Shown here: in pieces, positions 9,699 to 19,400 of the stretch
Numbering within the stretch: the first letter of the stretch is position 1
Layout of the letters: each line of letters begins with the position of its first letter
DNA from: Desulfuromonadaceae bacterium
GTDB taxonomy: Bacteria > Desulfobacterota > Desulfuromonadia > Geobacterales > Pseudopelobacteraceae
Reading direction: 5' to 3'
NCBI GenBank assembly: GCA_028712075.1
Contig: JAQTQX010000031.1
Span: 1-48,251 of the forward strand
DNA length: 48,251 bases
The notes under the pieces: generated by a model
What the model saw: the letters and a program-made list of their open reading frames with translations, nothing else
The model's database searches: none
Told to the model about the DNA's origin: nothing
Position numbers and translations under genes: made by a program

Positions 9699-10574
9699 AT
9701 GTTCTTCCAGCAACTGATAAACGGCATCGCCCTGGGAAGCACCTACGCCTTGATAGCTCTGGGGTACACGATGGTTTACGGCATCATCACCCTGATCAAT
9801 TTTGCCCATGGTGAAATTTATATGGTCGGGGCGTTCGTCGGCCTGTTCGCAACAGCCATCCTTAAGGTGAATTTTCTGGTTGCCATGCTAATCGCCATGG
9901 TGGCCTGTGTGCTGCTCGGAGTTTTCGTTGAACGGGTTGCGTACCGCCCGCTCCGGAAATCGTCGCGCTTATCGGCGCTCATTTCTGCAATCGGTGTATC
10001 GATTTTCCTGTCAACTCTGGCTCAAATGCTCTTTGGCGCTAATGCAAAAGGCTACCCAGAGGGGGTTTTCCCGGTCAAGCAGATCACGATCGGCTCGGCA
10101 GAAATTTCAACGCTGCAGCTCCTCATTATTGCAATATCTGCCATCCTGATGATCTCCCTCGAATTCATCGTGCATAAAACCAAAATCGGCAAGGCCATGC
10201 GAGCTACCTCGGAAGATTACAACACCGCCGCTCTGATGGGGATCAACGTCAACATGGTCATCTCCTTTACCTTTGCCCTCGGTTCGGCACTGGCTGCAGC
10301 AGGTGGCGTCCTGGTCGGACTGCTCTTTAACGCGGTTTCTTTCAACATGGGATTAATGGCCGGCTTGAAGGCATTTGCAGCGGCGGTACTCGGAGGAATC
10401 GGTTCCATCCCCGGCGCGATGCTTGGCGGTCTGCTTCTTGGTGTTACCGAGGTTGCCGGCGTTGCTTTCGGCTACTCCTCATATCGGGATGCAATTGCAT
10501 TTGCCATTCTGGTACTGGTGCTGCTCGTTAAGCCAACCGGATTGCTGGGACGTAAAATTCAGAAAAAAGTTTAG
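9699..10574 (+). CDS. livH: Branched-chain amino-acid ABC transporter, permease LivH
   Basis: One of the two inner-membrane subunits of the high-affinity leucine/isoleucine/valine importer, 291 residues, with a GAGGAG site before the ATG. Family hallmarks are visible: FFQQLINGIALGSTYALIALG at the start, YGIITLINFAHGEIYMVGAF, and the C-terminal GLKAFAAAVLGGIGSIPGA coupling region. It consists almost entirely of hydrophobic helices. It is separated from livM by a 140-base gap holding a GC-rich palindrome. Confidence 0.95.
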   Translation: MFFQQLINGIALGSTYALIALGYTMVYGIITLINFAHGEIYMVGAFVGLFATAILKVNFLVAMLIAMVACVLLGVFVERVAYRPLRKSSRLSALISAIGVSIFLSTLAQMLFGANAKGYPEGVFPVKQITIGSAEISTLQLLIIAISAILMISLEFIVHKTKIGKAMRATSEDYNTAALMGINVNMVISFTFALGSALAAAGGVLVGLLFNAVSFNMGLMAGLKAFAAAVLGGIGSIPGAMLGGLLLGVTEVAGVAFGYSSYRDAIAFAILVLVLLVKPTGLLGRKIQKKV

Positions 10575-10583
10575 CCACACCCC

Positions 10584-10666
10584 ATCCCCGCCCTAGCCTT
10601 CCCCTAGAAGGGGCGGTGGATTTGATCTTATTCCTCCCCCTTCAAGGGGGAGGTTGGGAGGGGGAT
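10584..10666. repeat. GC-rich palindromic intergenic repeat between livH and livM
   Basis: Outer arms ATCCCC (10584-10589) and GGGGAT (10661-10666) enclose two inner hairpins, CCCCT/AAGGGG and the perfect CCTCCCCCTT/AAGGGGGAGG. The composition and nesting are typical of dispersed palindromic units between bacterial genes. It may stabilise or attenuate the livH message. Only this copy lies in the window. Confidence 0.65.
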
Positions 10667-10715
10667 AAGGTAGATCGTAAAATTATCAGAGTCGAATACC
10701 ATTCGGAGTTAACAC

Positions 10716-11669
10716 ATGGGTGACGTTTTACAATCAATGCTGGGGTACATAAACCCCTATTATTTGCAGATCATCGTCAACGTCGGGATCGGCATTATTC
10801 TGGCTCTCGGGCTGAATGTTGTCACCGGGCTGACCGGCCAGCTTTCACTCGGGCATGCAGCATTCATGAGCATCGGTGCCTTTACCAGTGCAATTATTAC
10901 CATCAAGCTCGGCCTACCGTTCAGTCTCAATCTGTTGTTGACCGGGTTTATTACCGCTGCTGCTGCTGCCCTGATCGGCCTGCCGATACTGCGCCTGACC
11001 GGCGATTATCTGGCCATCTGCACGCTCGGCTTTGCCGAAATTGTCAAAGTAATCTTTCTAAATCTCGACATTACCAACCGGGCACTTGGACTGTCGGTGC
11101 CTGCCGCACATACAACCATTCCGCTGCCGGTTGTTGTCTGGGTAGTCGTTGTGTTGGCAGTGACATTCACCACCTTTGTTCACAACTCCCGCTTTGGCAG
11201 GGCACTCAAGGCGGTCAGGGGTGATGAAATCGCCGCCGAAGCGATGGGGATCAATGTGACACGCTACAAAGTGCAGTCATTTGCTCTCGGCGCCTTTCTT
11301 GCCGGCGTTGGCGGCGGCCTGTACGCCCATTTCATGGGATATATCAATCCGTCTGATTTTGGCTTCCTCAAATCGGTCGATATCCTTAGCATGATCGTAC
11401 TCGGCGGCCTAGGCAGCATCACCGGCAGTGTTATCGGCGCAACGATATTGTCAGCCGCACCGGAATTTTTGCGTTTTATGGCCACATACCGCATGCTCGT
11501 GTACGGCGGCCTGCTCGTCTGCATGATGATCTTCCGCCCCAATGGATTAATGGGAAGCATCAACTTTACCGATCTGGTACTCCGCACCCTGGGGCGCAAA
11601 CCGCACCTGAAAAAGATTATGGAACAAAAATCCTCAGATACATCGAGAACCGACAATGGCAATTCTTGA
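10716..11669 (+). CDS. livM: Branched-chain amino-acid ABC transporter, permease LivM
   Basis: Second permease subunit of the Liv importer, 317 residues, with a modest CGGAG site upstream. Recognisable features are LNVVTGLTGQLSLGHAAFMSIGA near the start and the EAA-like loop ALKAVRGDEIAAEAMGINVTR. Beyond the last helix the tail is hydrophilic (GRKPHLKKIMEQKSSDTS). Its 3' end overlaps livG by 14 bases, so the two are probably translationally coupled. Confidence 0.95.
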   Translation: MGDVLQSMLGYINPYYLQIIVNVGIGIILALGLNVVTGLTGQLSLGHAAFMSIGAFTSAIITIKLGLPFSLNLLLTGFITAAAAALIGLPILRLTGDYLAICTLGFAEIVKVIFLNLDITNRALGLSVPAAHTTIPLPVVVWVVVVLAVTFTTFVHNSRFGRALKAVRGDEIAAEAMGINVTRYKVQSFALGAFLAGVGGGLYAHFMGYINPSDFGFLKSVDILSMIVLGGLGSITGSVIGATILSAAPEFLRFMATYRMLVYGGLLVCMMIFRPNGLMGSINFTDLVLRTLGRKPHLKKIMEQKSSDTSRTDNGNS

Positions 11670-12435
11670 ACTGAATAGTGTAACTATCCGCTTTGGTGGC
11701 TTGGTAGCCGTCAACGACGTCAACCTAAAAGTGGAAGAGGGGACGATTCAGGCGCTTATCGGTCCGAACGGCGCTGGCAAGAGCACCCTTTTCAACCTGA
11801 TAACCGGCATCTACAGCCCGACCAGCGGCTCAATCTCTTTCAAAGGGAACTCGGTCAGCGGAACTCCGACGTTCCGGATCGCCGCTTCCGGTATCGGTCG
11901 GACCTTCCAGAACATCAGGCTCTTTACCGATCTGACAGTGCTGGATAATGTCCTGATTGGTGCCCATAGCCGGGGGCGCTGGGACCTGACCGGTGCCTTG
12001 ATGAAGTTTACTCCCTGGGTACGCAAAGAGGAGGGTGAACTCCTTGATCTGGCCCGTGAATGTCTGCAGATGGTTGATCTTTCCTATCGCGCTTTCGAGC
12101 TGTCTGGCAACCTCCCCTACGGAGAGCAGCGTCGTCTTGAAATTGCCCGGGCTTTGGCGCTGAAACCGGAACTGCTCCTGCTTGATGAACCGGCAGCCGG
12201 GATGAACCCGCAGGAAAAAGCCGAACTGATGGCGATGGTACAGCGCATCCGGGCGACCGGCATCACCGTGTTCCTTGTCGAGCACGACATGAAATTCGTC
12301 ATGGGAATATCCGATCGAATTGCAGTGCTTGATTACGGTGAAAAAATTGCCGAGGGAATGCCGGAAGAAATCCGACAAAACCCCAAAGTTATCGAGGCAT
12401 ATTTGGGAAAGGGGGCCGGCGATGCTCACGCTTGA
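11656..12435 (+). CDS. livG: Branched-chain amino-acid ABC transporter, ATPase LivG
   Basis: Cytoplasmic ATPase, 259 residues. Motifs in order: Walker A GPNGAGKST, Q-loop region GRTFQNIRLF, the LivG-type signature LPYGEQRRLEIARAL, Walker B LLLLDEPAAGMNPQE and the switch histidine in VFLVEHDMKFVM. The long insert between the Q-loop and signature (about residues 95-135) distinguishes LivG from LivF. It overlaps livM upstream and livF downstream by 14 bases each. Confidence 0.96.
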   Translation: MAILELNSVTIRFGGLVAVNDVNLKVEEGTIQALIGPNGAGKSTLFNLITGIYSPTSGSISFKGNSVSGTPTFRIAASGIGRTFQNIRLFTDLTVLDNVLIGAHSRGRWDLTGALMKFTPWVRKEEGELLDLARECLQMVDLSYRAFELSGNLPYGEQRRLEIARALALKPELLLLDEPAAGMNPQEKAELMAMVQRIRATGITVFLVEHDMKFVMGISDRIAVLDYGEKIAEGMPEEIRQNPKVIEAYLGKGAGDAHA

Positions 12436-13126
12436 TCAGCTGTACGTCAACTATGGTGCCATCAAGGCGCTGAAAAGCATTTCCTGCCACGTGAAAGAGG
12501 GAGAGATCGTTGCTCTTATCGGTGCCAACGGTGCCGGCAAGACTACCATTCTCAATGCCATTTCCGGCATTGTGCCGACGCTGTCCGGAACAGTAACTTT
12601 TCTCGGTGAGACCATCAGCCATGTTCCGCCCCATGAGATCGTCAAGCGCGGCATCTCGCAGGTTCCCGAAGGGCGCCGTGTCTTTGCGAACATGTCCGTA
12701 CTCGAAAACCTGGAGATGGGCGCCTATATCCGCAACGACAAGAGTGAAATCCTGAAAGAGATCGATCAGGTTTTTGCACGTTTCCCGCGTCTGCTTGAAC
12801 GCAAGAAGCAGCTGGCCAAAACCCTCTCCGGCGGGGAACAGCAGATGCTTGCCATGGGACGCGCGCTGATGTCCCGTCCCAAACTGCTGCTCCTTGACGA
12901 GCCTTCCATGGGACTGGCGCCAATGCTGGTAGCGCAGATCTTTGCCATCATCCAGGAAATCAATGCGAGCGGCACCACCGTCATGTTGGTGGAACAGAAT
13001 GCCAGCATGGCTCTTTCCATTGCCAACCGTGCCTATGTCCTTGAGACCGGAGAAGTCGTCCTGCAGGGAGACGCCAAGGAACTGGCCGCTAATCCGGAAG
13101 TCCGCAAGGCGTATCTTGGGGAATAG
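12422..13126 (+). CDS. livF: Branched-chain amino-acid ABC transporter, ATPase LivF
   Basis: Second ATPase of the Liv importer, 234 residues from the start MLTLDQLYVNYGAIKAL. A longer in-frame reading from 12320 would overlap livG by more than 100 bases and has no homology-like N-terminus, so it was rejected. Motifs: Walker A GANGAGKTT, the LivF-typical QVPEGRRVFANMSVLENLEMG, signature LSGGEQQMLAMGRALM, Walker B LLLLDEPSMGLAP and the switch region MLVEQNASMAL. Last gene of the liv operon; no strong terminator was found after it, only a palindromic repeat. Confidence 0.96.
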   Translation: MLTLDQLYVNYGAIKALKSISCHVKEGEIVALIGANGAGKTTILNAISGIVPTLSGTVTFLGETISHVPPHEIVKRGISQVPEGRRVFANMSVLENLEMGAYIRNDKSEILKEIDQVFARFPRLLERKKQLAKTLSGGEQQMLAMGRALMSRPKLLLLDEPSMGLAPMLVAQIFAIIQEINASGTTVMLVEQNASMALSIANRAYVLETGEVVLQGDAKELAANPEVRKAYLGE

Positions 13127-13137
13127 TCAATACTTTT

Positions 13138-13261
13138 ATAACACAGAGTATACGGAGTAACATCAGAGTATCAGGACGGTAAATCTATCTTTTTTGATTC
13201 ACCAGATATGTTACTTAACGTTTTGTTCGATTTCCCCGTGTCCTCCGTATCTACTTGTTAT
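13138..13261. repeat. Imperfect palindromic intergenic repeat, copy 2
   Basis: The left arm ATAACACAGAGTATACGGA (13138-13156) is largely the reverse complement of the right arm at 13244-13261 (TCCGTATCTACTTGTTAT). The ends and the CACAGAG/CCGTGTCCTCCG strings resemble the repeat at 8600-8706, so both are taken as members of one dispersed family. Confidence 0.55.
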
Positions 13262-13293
13262 TCAAACGCTTTTTTAGCATATGGAGAGTCACG

Positions 13294-14175
13294 GTGAGCA
13301 ATAAACCGATCGTTAACCCCTACCTCGCCGTGCTGGTAGGGGTTTTTGCCGTCTCATTCTCAGCGCTTTTTGTCAGGCTTTCGACCGCGCCTGCCCTGAT
13401 TATTGCCACCTATCGCCTGCTGTTTACGTTTCTGATTCTGGCTCCGTACTCTCTGTTCCACTATCGTTCAGAGCTTTTCACCATTCCAGCGAAACAGCGT
13501 AACCTCGCTGCAGCCAGCGGCATCTGCCTGGCTCTGCACCTGGTAACCTGGTTCATATCGCTCAAATATACCAGTGTTGCCAGTTCGGTAGTACTTGTCA
13601 CCACGCAACCGGTTTTCGTGGTGATCGGCTCATGGATCTTTTTTCGGGAAAAAGTCAATCGACTGGCCATGATGGGTGGTGCACTCGCCATGTGCGGCAG
13701 TTTTATTATCGGGGCGGCAGATTTTCAGATCGGCAGGGAAGCATTTATTGGTGACCTGCTCGCGTTGTCTGCGGCAATTCTGGTTTCAGGATATCTATTG
13801 ATCGGACGGCGCTTGCGCGGTAACGTAGCTCTGCCGGTTTATACCTTCTACACGTACGGCAGCAGCGCTTTGGCACTGATAATTACCACCGCGGCAACCG
13901 GCACCGCCTTCGCCCCCTACCCTGCCAGCGACTGGCTCATTTTTCTGGCGCTCGCGGTCGTCTGTACCATACTGGGGCATACCATCTTCAATTGGGTGCT
14001 GCGCTATATCCAGGCCTCCGTTGTATCGGTCAGTATTCTGGGCGAGCCGTTAGGTGCCATATTGTGGGCGTCCGTATTTCTGCATGAATATCCGACACTG
14101 CGCCAGACTATTGGTGCAGCGATAATTTTTGCAGGCCTTTTCCTGTTCACCAGCTCTTCGGTACGACAGGGATGA
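13294..14175 (+). CDS. EamA/DMT-family transporter
   Basis: Predicted ten-helix inner-membrane metabolite exporter, 293 residues. The GTG at 13294 is chosen because GGAGAG lies just upstream and translation then begins VSNKPIVNPYLAVLVGVFAV; an in-frame TTG at 13255 lies within a repeat. The two EamA repeats are recognisable: SFSALFVRLSTAPALIIATYR in the first half, and HTIFNWVLRYIQASVVSVSI with LGEPLGAILWASVFLHE in the second. Substrate unknown. It heads a plus-strand group with the YbaK-like and RarD-like genes. Confidence 0.88.
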   Translation: MSNKPIVNPYLAVLVGVFAVSFSALFVRLSTAPALIIATYRLLFTFLILAPYSLFHYRSELFTIPAKQRNLAAASGICLALHLVTWFISLKYTSVASSVVLVTTQPVFVVIGSWIFFREKVNRLAMMGGALAMCGSFIIGAADFQIGREAFIGDLLALSAAILVSGYLLIGRRLRGNVALPVYTFYTYGSSALALIITTAATGTAFAPYPASDWLIFLALAVVCTILGHTIFNWVLRYIQASVVSVSILGEPLGAILWASVFLHEYPTLRQTIGAAIIFAGLFLFTSSSVRQG

Positions 14176-14203
14176 ACCTTGAAAACAACAAGGAGAACCG
14201 GTG

Positions 14204-14692
14204 ATGCCAAAAAAATCAAGCAGCAGCGTACAACGGGTCCGCGATGCCCTGACTGCAGCAGGATTGAACAATGAAGTGCAGGAGCTCCCGACAAGTACGC
14301 GCAGCGCGGTTGAAGCAGCTGATGCCGTTGGGTGCAATGTTGCGCAGATTGTGAAATCCCTGATCCTGAAGGGGGTAACAAGCTGCGAGCTCTTTCTGGT
14401 GCTGACCAGCGGCGGCAACCGGATCAGTCTGGAGCGGATAGCTGCCATGGCCGGAGAAAAAGTCGCCATGGCTGATGCCGCCACAGTACGTGAAAAAACC
14501 GGTTTTGCCATCGGGGGGGTCCCACCACTCGGTTATCTGCAGCCACTCAAGGTGTATATCGATCAGGATCTGATGGGGCATGGCGTCATCTGGGCAGCAG
14601 CCGGTTCACCCAATGCCCTGTTCCATCTCGCACCAAGCGATCTGGTACGAATCACCGGCGGGATGATTGTTCATGTAGCGGAAGAGGCGTGA
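14204..14692 (+). CDS. YbaK/EbsC-family aminoacyl-tRNA editing protein
   Basis: 162 residues. Proteins of this family hydrolyse mischarged tRNAs such as Cys-tRNA(Pro) or Ala-tRNA(Pro) in trans. Family features include the conserved VGCNVAQIVKSLILKG, with the catalytic-region lysine, a central VLTSGGNRISLERIAAM and the glycine-rich GFAIGGVPPLGY. The ATG at 14204 is eight bases after AGGAG; a GTG one codon earlier is too close. It ends one base before the next gene's start, so the two are very likely co-translated. Which tRNA it edits cannot be told. Confidence 0.88.
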   Translation: MPKKSSSSVQRVRDALTAAGLNNEVQELPTSTRSAVEAADAVGCNVAQIVKSLILKGVTSCELFLVLTSGGNRISLERIAAMAGEKVAMADAATVREKTGFAIGGVPPLGYLQPLKVYIDQDLMGHGVIWAAAGSPNALFHLAPSDLVRITGGMIVHVAEEA

Positions 14693-14693
14693 T

Positions 14694-15602
14694 GTGACCA
14701 CTACACAGTCGCAGCACCCTGAGGCCGGTTTGGGTTTGACATACGGCATTGTCGCGTATCTGGTCTGGGGCTTCTTTCCGATCTATTTCAAGTCCATTGC
14801 TGCGGTGCCGCCGCTTCAGGTAGTTTCCCACCGGATTGTCTGGTCGGTGTTACTGCTTGCCCTGATTATCACCGTGCGGCGCAGTTGGAGCGAAGTCCGG
14901 GCGGCGGTGTCCGAACGGAACTCCCTGTTTATTCTACTCTGCAGTGCGCTTCTGATTGCAACCAATTGGCTGGTTTTCATCATCGCTGTTGAGCATGGCC
15001 AGATTCTTCAATCAAGTCTCGGCTATTTCATCACTCCGTTTGTCAGTGTACTGCTCGGCTTTCTGTTTCTTAAAGAGCGGTTACGGAGGCTGCAGTTGGC
15101 CGGACTTTTTCTTGCGGCAACTGGGGTGATTCTTCTGACTGTCCGCCACGGCAGCGTTCCCTGGACTGCGCTCATTCTGGCGCTAACTTTTGGTTCCTAC
15201 GGCCTGCTGCGCAAAGTAGTCAAAACTGAGTCCCTCAGTGGCCTGACCGTGGAGACGATTCTCCTTGCACCGGCCGCCTGCGGCTACCTCATGTATGCCA
15301 CCATGCGGGGTGAAGGAGTTTTTCTCGCTACCGGCCTCGTGACAACCCTGCTCTTGGCATCCGCCGGCGTGGTAACGTCGGTGCCTCTCCTGCTCTTTGC
15401 CGCTGCTGCCCGGCGCCTCCGTCTTGCCACAATCGGCTTTCTGCAGTACATCACTCCGACCATGCACTTCCTGCTCGCGGTGCTGCTCTACAAAGAACCA
15501 TTCACCATGGCACATCTGGTAAGCTTTCTGTTTATCTGGGGGGGACTCTGCTGTTATTCGTACGATGCCTGGCGGGGAATGCGGCTGTTACGGCATAGCT
15601 GA
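14694..15602 (+). CDS. rarD: RarD-like EamA transporter
   Basis: Predicted inner-membrane permease of the RarD subgroup, 302 residues, starting at GTG 14694 directly after the YbaK-like gene, with GAAGAGG upstream. RarD marks are GIVAYLVWGFFPIYFKSI, VVSHRIVWSVLLL and the ATNWLVFIIAVEHGQILQSSLGY region, followed by YFITPFVSVLLGFLFLKERL. The second half ends in IGFLQYITPTMHFLLAVLLYKEPF. The physiological substrate is unknown. It is convergent with the regulator gene, with an eight-base gap. Confidence 0.9.
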   Translation: MTTTQSQHPEAGLGLTYGIVAYLVWGFFPIYFKSIAAVPPLQVVSHRIVWSVLLLALIITVRRSWSEVRAAVSERNSLFILLCSALLIATNWLVFIIAVEHGQILQSSLGYFITPFVSVLLGFLFLKERLRRLQLAGLFLAATGVILLTVRHGSVPWTALILALTFGSYGLLRKVVKTESLSGLTVETILLAPAACGYLMYATMRGEGVFLATGLVTTLLLASAGVVTSVPLLLFAAAARRLRLATIGFLQYITPTMHFLLAVLLYKEPFTMAHLVSFLFIWGGLCCYSYDAWRGMRLLRHS

Positions 15603-15610
15603 TGACACCC

Positions 15611-16327
15611 CTACCTCGGCGCCTGTTGTTCCATATACCGATTGAAGCGGCTGACGTGTGAACGGGCGACAATGCGTGACTGGTTGCTGTCCTTGGCAGA
15701 TACGGCAGAAACAATGTCGCGAAGATCGGCAAGGTTTTCCCGCAGCAGTTCATCACTGAGCGGCAGATACTTCACATAGTAGGTATGGATATTGATATAC
15801 AGACTTTCCAGTACGGTCTGAAAGAGCAGATTACCGCTCATGCGTGCCAGGGTGAGGTGAAGTTGTTCATCCGTCCGGATAAACGCATCCCATCCTGATG
15901 GCCCTTGATTCAGCTTGCTTTCGGCTTCGGCAAGCAGCGTCTCCAGCAACAGTAGATCATCATGCTCGCCCCGCTCAGCTGCCAGTGCGGCAACATTCCC
16001 TTCCATCTCTTCACGAAATTCAGCAAGATCTTTCAACGACACCGCGCAATTTCTGATTAACAGGCCAAGATTTTCGCTGAGTGTGTCGCTGTTCACCTCC
16101 CGTACCAGTGATCCGCCTGCCACGCCGGTACGTATCTCTATCAGCCCTTTCTGTTCCAGTACCCTCAGCGCCTCACGAAGCGTACCACGGCTGACGCCAA
16201 ACTGCTCCTTCAGTTCGCGCTCCGCCGGCAGCAATTTTCCCGCAGCGAGTGTTCCGGCCATGATCGCTTCCTGAATCTGATCAACAACATCCTGATATGC
16301 CTTGTTCTGTTTTACCTGTTTAAACAT
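15611..16327 (-). CDS. GntR-family (FadR subgroup) regulator, probable put regulator
   Basis: 238 residues from MFKQVKQNKAY, which follows a GGGG-rich site. A longer reading from 16438 would run through the intergenic operators. The N-terminal winged helix-turn-helix is typical GntR (AGKLLPAERELKEQFGVSRG, then TLREALRVLEQKGLIEIR). The C-terminal half is an all-helical FadR/FCD ligand domain with acidic and His residues (EFREEMEGNVAALAAERGEHDD). It is divergent from putA, and AATGGT/ACCATT palindromes lie in the shared region. Control of putA, and of itself, in response to proline or a derivative is inferred. Confidence 0.88.
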   Translation of the reverse strand: MFKQVKQNKAYQDVVDQIQEAIMAGTLAAGKLLPAERELKEQFGVSRGTLREALRVLEQKGLIEIRTGVAGGSLVREVNSDTLSENLGLLIRNCAVSLKDLAEFREEMEGNVAALAAERGEHDDLLLLETLLAEAESKLNQGPSGWDAFIRTDEQLHLTLARMSGNLLFQTVLESLYINIHTYYVKYLPLSDELLRENLADLRDIVSAVSAKDSNQSRIVARSHVSRFNRYMEQQAPR

Positions 16328-16343
16328 CTGTGACCCCTTTTCC

Positions 16344-16366
16344 AATGGTTGCACCTTTATACCATT
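16344..16366. promoter_or_regulatory. Candidate GntR operator near the regulator gene
   Basis: AATGGT (16344-16349) and ACCATT (16361-16366) form an inverted repeat with an 11-base spacer, just upstream of the regulator start. It uses the same half-site as the palindrome at 16425-16439, suggesting autoregulation. Confidence 0.5.
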
Positions 16367-16400
16367 CCGAGCCGCCCTAGACAAGTGCTCGAAAATTTTC

Positions 16401-16429
16401 TTGACATGTTTTATCGAATTGATTAATGG
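16401..16429 (+). promoter_or_regulatory. Sigma-70 promoter of putA
   Basis: TTGACA (16401-16406) and TAATGG (16424-16429) are separated by 17 bases, about 60 bases upstream of putA. The -10 is covered by the AATGGTT palindrome, a layout expected for repression. Confidence 0.65.
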
Positions 16430-16439
16430 TTTAACCATT
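16425..16439. promoter_or_regulatory. Perfect palindromic operator over the putA -10
   Basis: AATGGTT-T-AACCATT is a perfect 15-base palindrome. Its TGGT/ACCA core fits the general FadR-subgroup operator pattern, and the regulator gene is adjacent. Confidence 0.65.
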
Positions 16440-16486
16440 CACGTTATACCCGGTCCAGCATAACATACAACCCGAAAGGATCAGCC

Positions 16487-19400
16487 ATGGAACCAACACT
16501 CAACATAAAAACCATCACCAGAGGCAAGGATTTTTTTGCCGCAATTTCCGGCGAAAAGCCATCACTGTTCAACAAAGGGGCATGGATGGGCAAGGTCATG
16601 GACTGGAGCATGCAGAACGATCAGTTCAAAATTCAGATGTTCCGCTTTGTCGATGCCTTCCCTTCTCTGACAACCTCCAAACTGCTGACCGATCATATCC
16701 GCGAATATTTCGGCGAGGAAAAAGATATGCCGCCGGTGCTTCAGACCGGGGCAAAGATGGCCGGCATGCTCGGTTCACTCGGTGGCGCGGTGCTGAACAA
16801 GGTAATTTCCGCCAACATCCAGGAGATGGCGCGGCAGTTCATCATCGGCGAAAACACGAAGGAGGCGGTCAAAAACATAGAGAAACTGCGTAAAGACGGT
16901 TTTGCCGCAGTCGTGGATGTCCTTGGCGAGGCGACACTGACCGAGCAGGAAGCGGAAGAGTATGTCGCAACCTATCTGGAAGTGCTGGAGAGTTTAAAGA
17001 AGGAACAGCAGGGGTGGAAAGGGCTGCAAGGAAGCGGTGGCGACCCGAATCTTGACTGGGGCCATGCGCCGAAGATCAATGTGGCGGTGAAACCAACCGC
17101 CCTGTTCGCTCTGGCTAATCCTCAGGATTTTGAAGGTTCGGTCGAGGCGATGTTGAAACAGCTGCGCTGTGTTGCCAAACAGGTAGTTGAACTGGGCGGT
17201 TTTCTCTGCATCGACATGGAGTCATACCGACATAAAGGAATCATTATCGAGCTGTACAAACGCCTGAAACTGGAATACCGCGACTACCCGCATATCGGCA
17301 TCGTTTTTCAGGCGTACTTGAAGGATACCGATCAGGATGTTGCCGACATGCTCGCCTGGGCCAAAGCACACAACACGAAAATTTCAATACGTCTGGTGAA
17401 AGGCGCCTACTGGGATTATGAGACGGTCAAGGCCAAACAGAACGGCTGGGCGATTCCGGTCTGGACGGTTAAGGCCGAAAGTGATGCTGCCTTTGAGCGA
17501 CAGGCCCGCATGATCCTGGAAAATCAGGAAACATGCCATTTTGCCTGTGCGTCACATAATATCCGCACCATCTCTGCCGTCATGGAAATGGCCGCCGAAT
17601 TGAAAGTTCCCGAATCACGCTACGAGTTTCAGGTGCTGTACGGCATGGCCGAACCGATCCGCAAAGGCATTCTCAAAGTAGTCGGGCGCATCCGGCTCTA
17701 CGCCCCGTACGGCAATATGGTGCCCGGCATGGGCTATCTGGTGCGCCGCCTGCTCGAGAACACCGCCAACGAATCGTTCCTCCGCCAGAGTTTTGCCGAG
17801 GATGCCCAGATTGAGCGGTTGCTTGAAGACCCGGCCGTTACTGCAGTGCGTGAACGGAACGAGCGGAATAATCGACCACGTAAAGTTGTGACCGGCCCCG
17901 GTGGCCTGCCCCGCTTCGTCAACGAGCCGATGGTTGATTTCACCCGGGCCGATCACCGTGCCGCCTTCCCGCAGGCCATTGCACAGGTGCGTGCGAAATT
18001 GGGCAAAGCCTATCCGCTCTACATCGACGGCAAGGAACTCCCGACGAAAGAGAGTGTCAACACGGTCAATCCGGCCAATCCGACCGAAATACTGGGCAGT
18101 ATTGCCCAGGCCGGTCTCGATGAAGCAAAAATCGCGGTCGCGGCCGCCAAAAAAGCATTCCCCGCCTGGCGCGACACTTCACCACGCGATCGTGCCGAAT
18201 ATCTGCTGAAAGCGGCTGTTGCCGCCAGAAAAAGAGTATTTGAACTGTCTGCCTGGCAGGTGCTGGAGATCGGCAAGCAGTGGGATCAGGCGTATGCTGA
18301 CGTCACCGAGGCGATCGATTTTCTCGAATACTACGCCCGCGAAATGATCCGCTACGGCGAACCGCAGCGGATCGGCAACGCCCCCGGCGAGGTCAACCAG
18401 TATTTTTACGAGCCGAAGGGAATTGCCGCGATTATCTCCCCCTGGAATTTTCCGCTCGCAATCAGCCTCGGCATGGCGTCCGCCGCCATCGTCACCGGCA
18501 ATACCGTCGTATTCAAGCCGTCCAACATCACCGGCATCATCGGTTGGAACCTTGTTGAGATATTCCGTGAAGCGGGTTTACCAGCAGGCGTGTTCAACTA
18601 CATCCCGGGCAAAGGTTCTGTGATCGGCGATTACCTGGTCGATCACCCGGATGTGTCATTGATCGCCTTCACCGGCTCGGTGGAAACCGGCTTGCGCATA
18701 ATTGACCGCGCCGCCAAAGTCTATCCCGGCCAGCCGAACGTGAAAAAAATCATCTCCGAGATGGGTGGCAAAAACGCCATCATCATCGATGACGACGCCG
18801 ATCTTGATGAAGCGGTACCGCACGTGCTCTATTCCGCCTTTGGTTTCCAGGGGCAGAAATGTTCCGCCTGCTCGCGGGTCATCGTACTTGATGCGGTGTA
18901 TGACCGCTTTGTCGAGCGGTTGGTCAAAGCTGCGCAGGTCTATCAAGTCGGCCCGTCCGAAGATCCGCGCTACAGTATGGGTGCCGTATCCGACGCCAAC
19001 GCCATGAAATCGATTAAGGGATATATTGAAACAGGCTCAAAGGAAGGTAAATTGCTCTACTCCAGCCCGGTTCCGTCCACTGACGGTTACTGGGTGCCGC
19101 TGACAATTATCGGCAGTATCACGCCGCAGCACCACATCGCCCAGGAAGAGATTTTCGGACCGGTACTGGCTGTCATGCGCGCCAAGGATTTTGACCAGGC
19201 CATCGAGTGGGCCAACTCGACCCGCTTCGCCCTCACCGGCGGCATCTTCAGTCGCAGCCCCGAGCATCTTACCCAGGCCCGCCGCGAATTCCGGGTCGGC
19301 AACCTCTACATCAACCGCAACAACACCGGCGCGCTGGTTGATCGTCAGCCATTCGGCGGTTCCCGCATGTCCGGCGTCGGCACCAAGGCCGGTGGGCCGG

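Noticed and set aside
11830..12429. Minus-strand frame of 199 codons
   Set aside because: Antisense to livG, with no ribosome site and no recognisable product.
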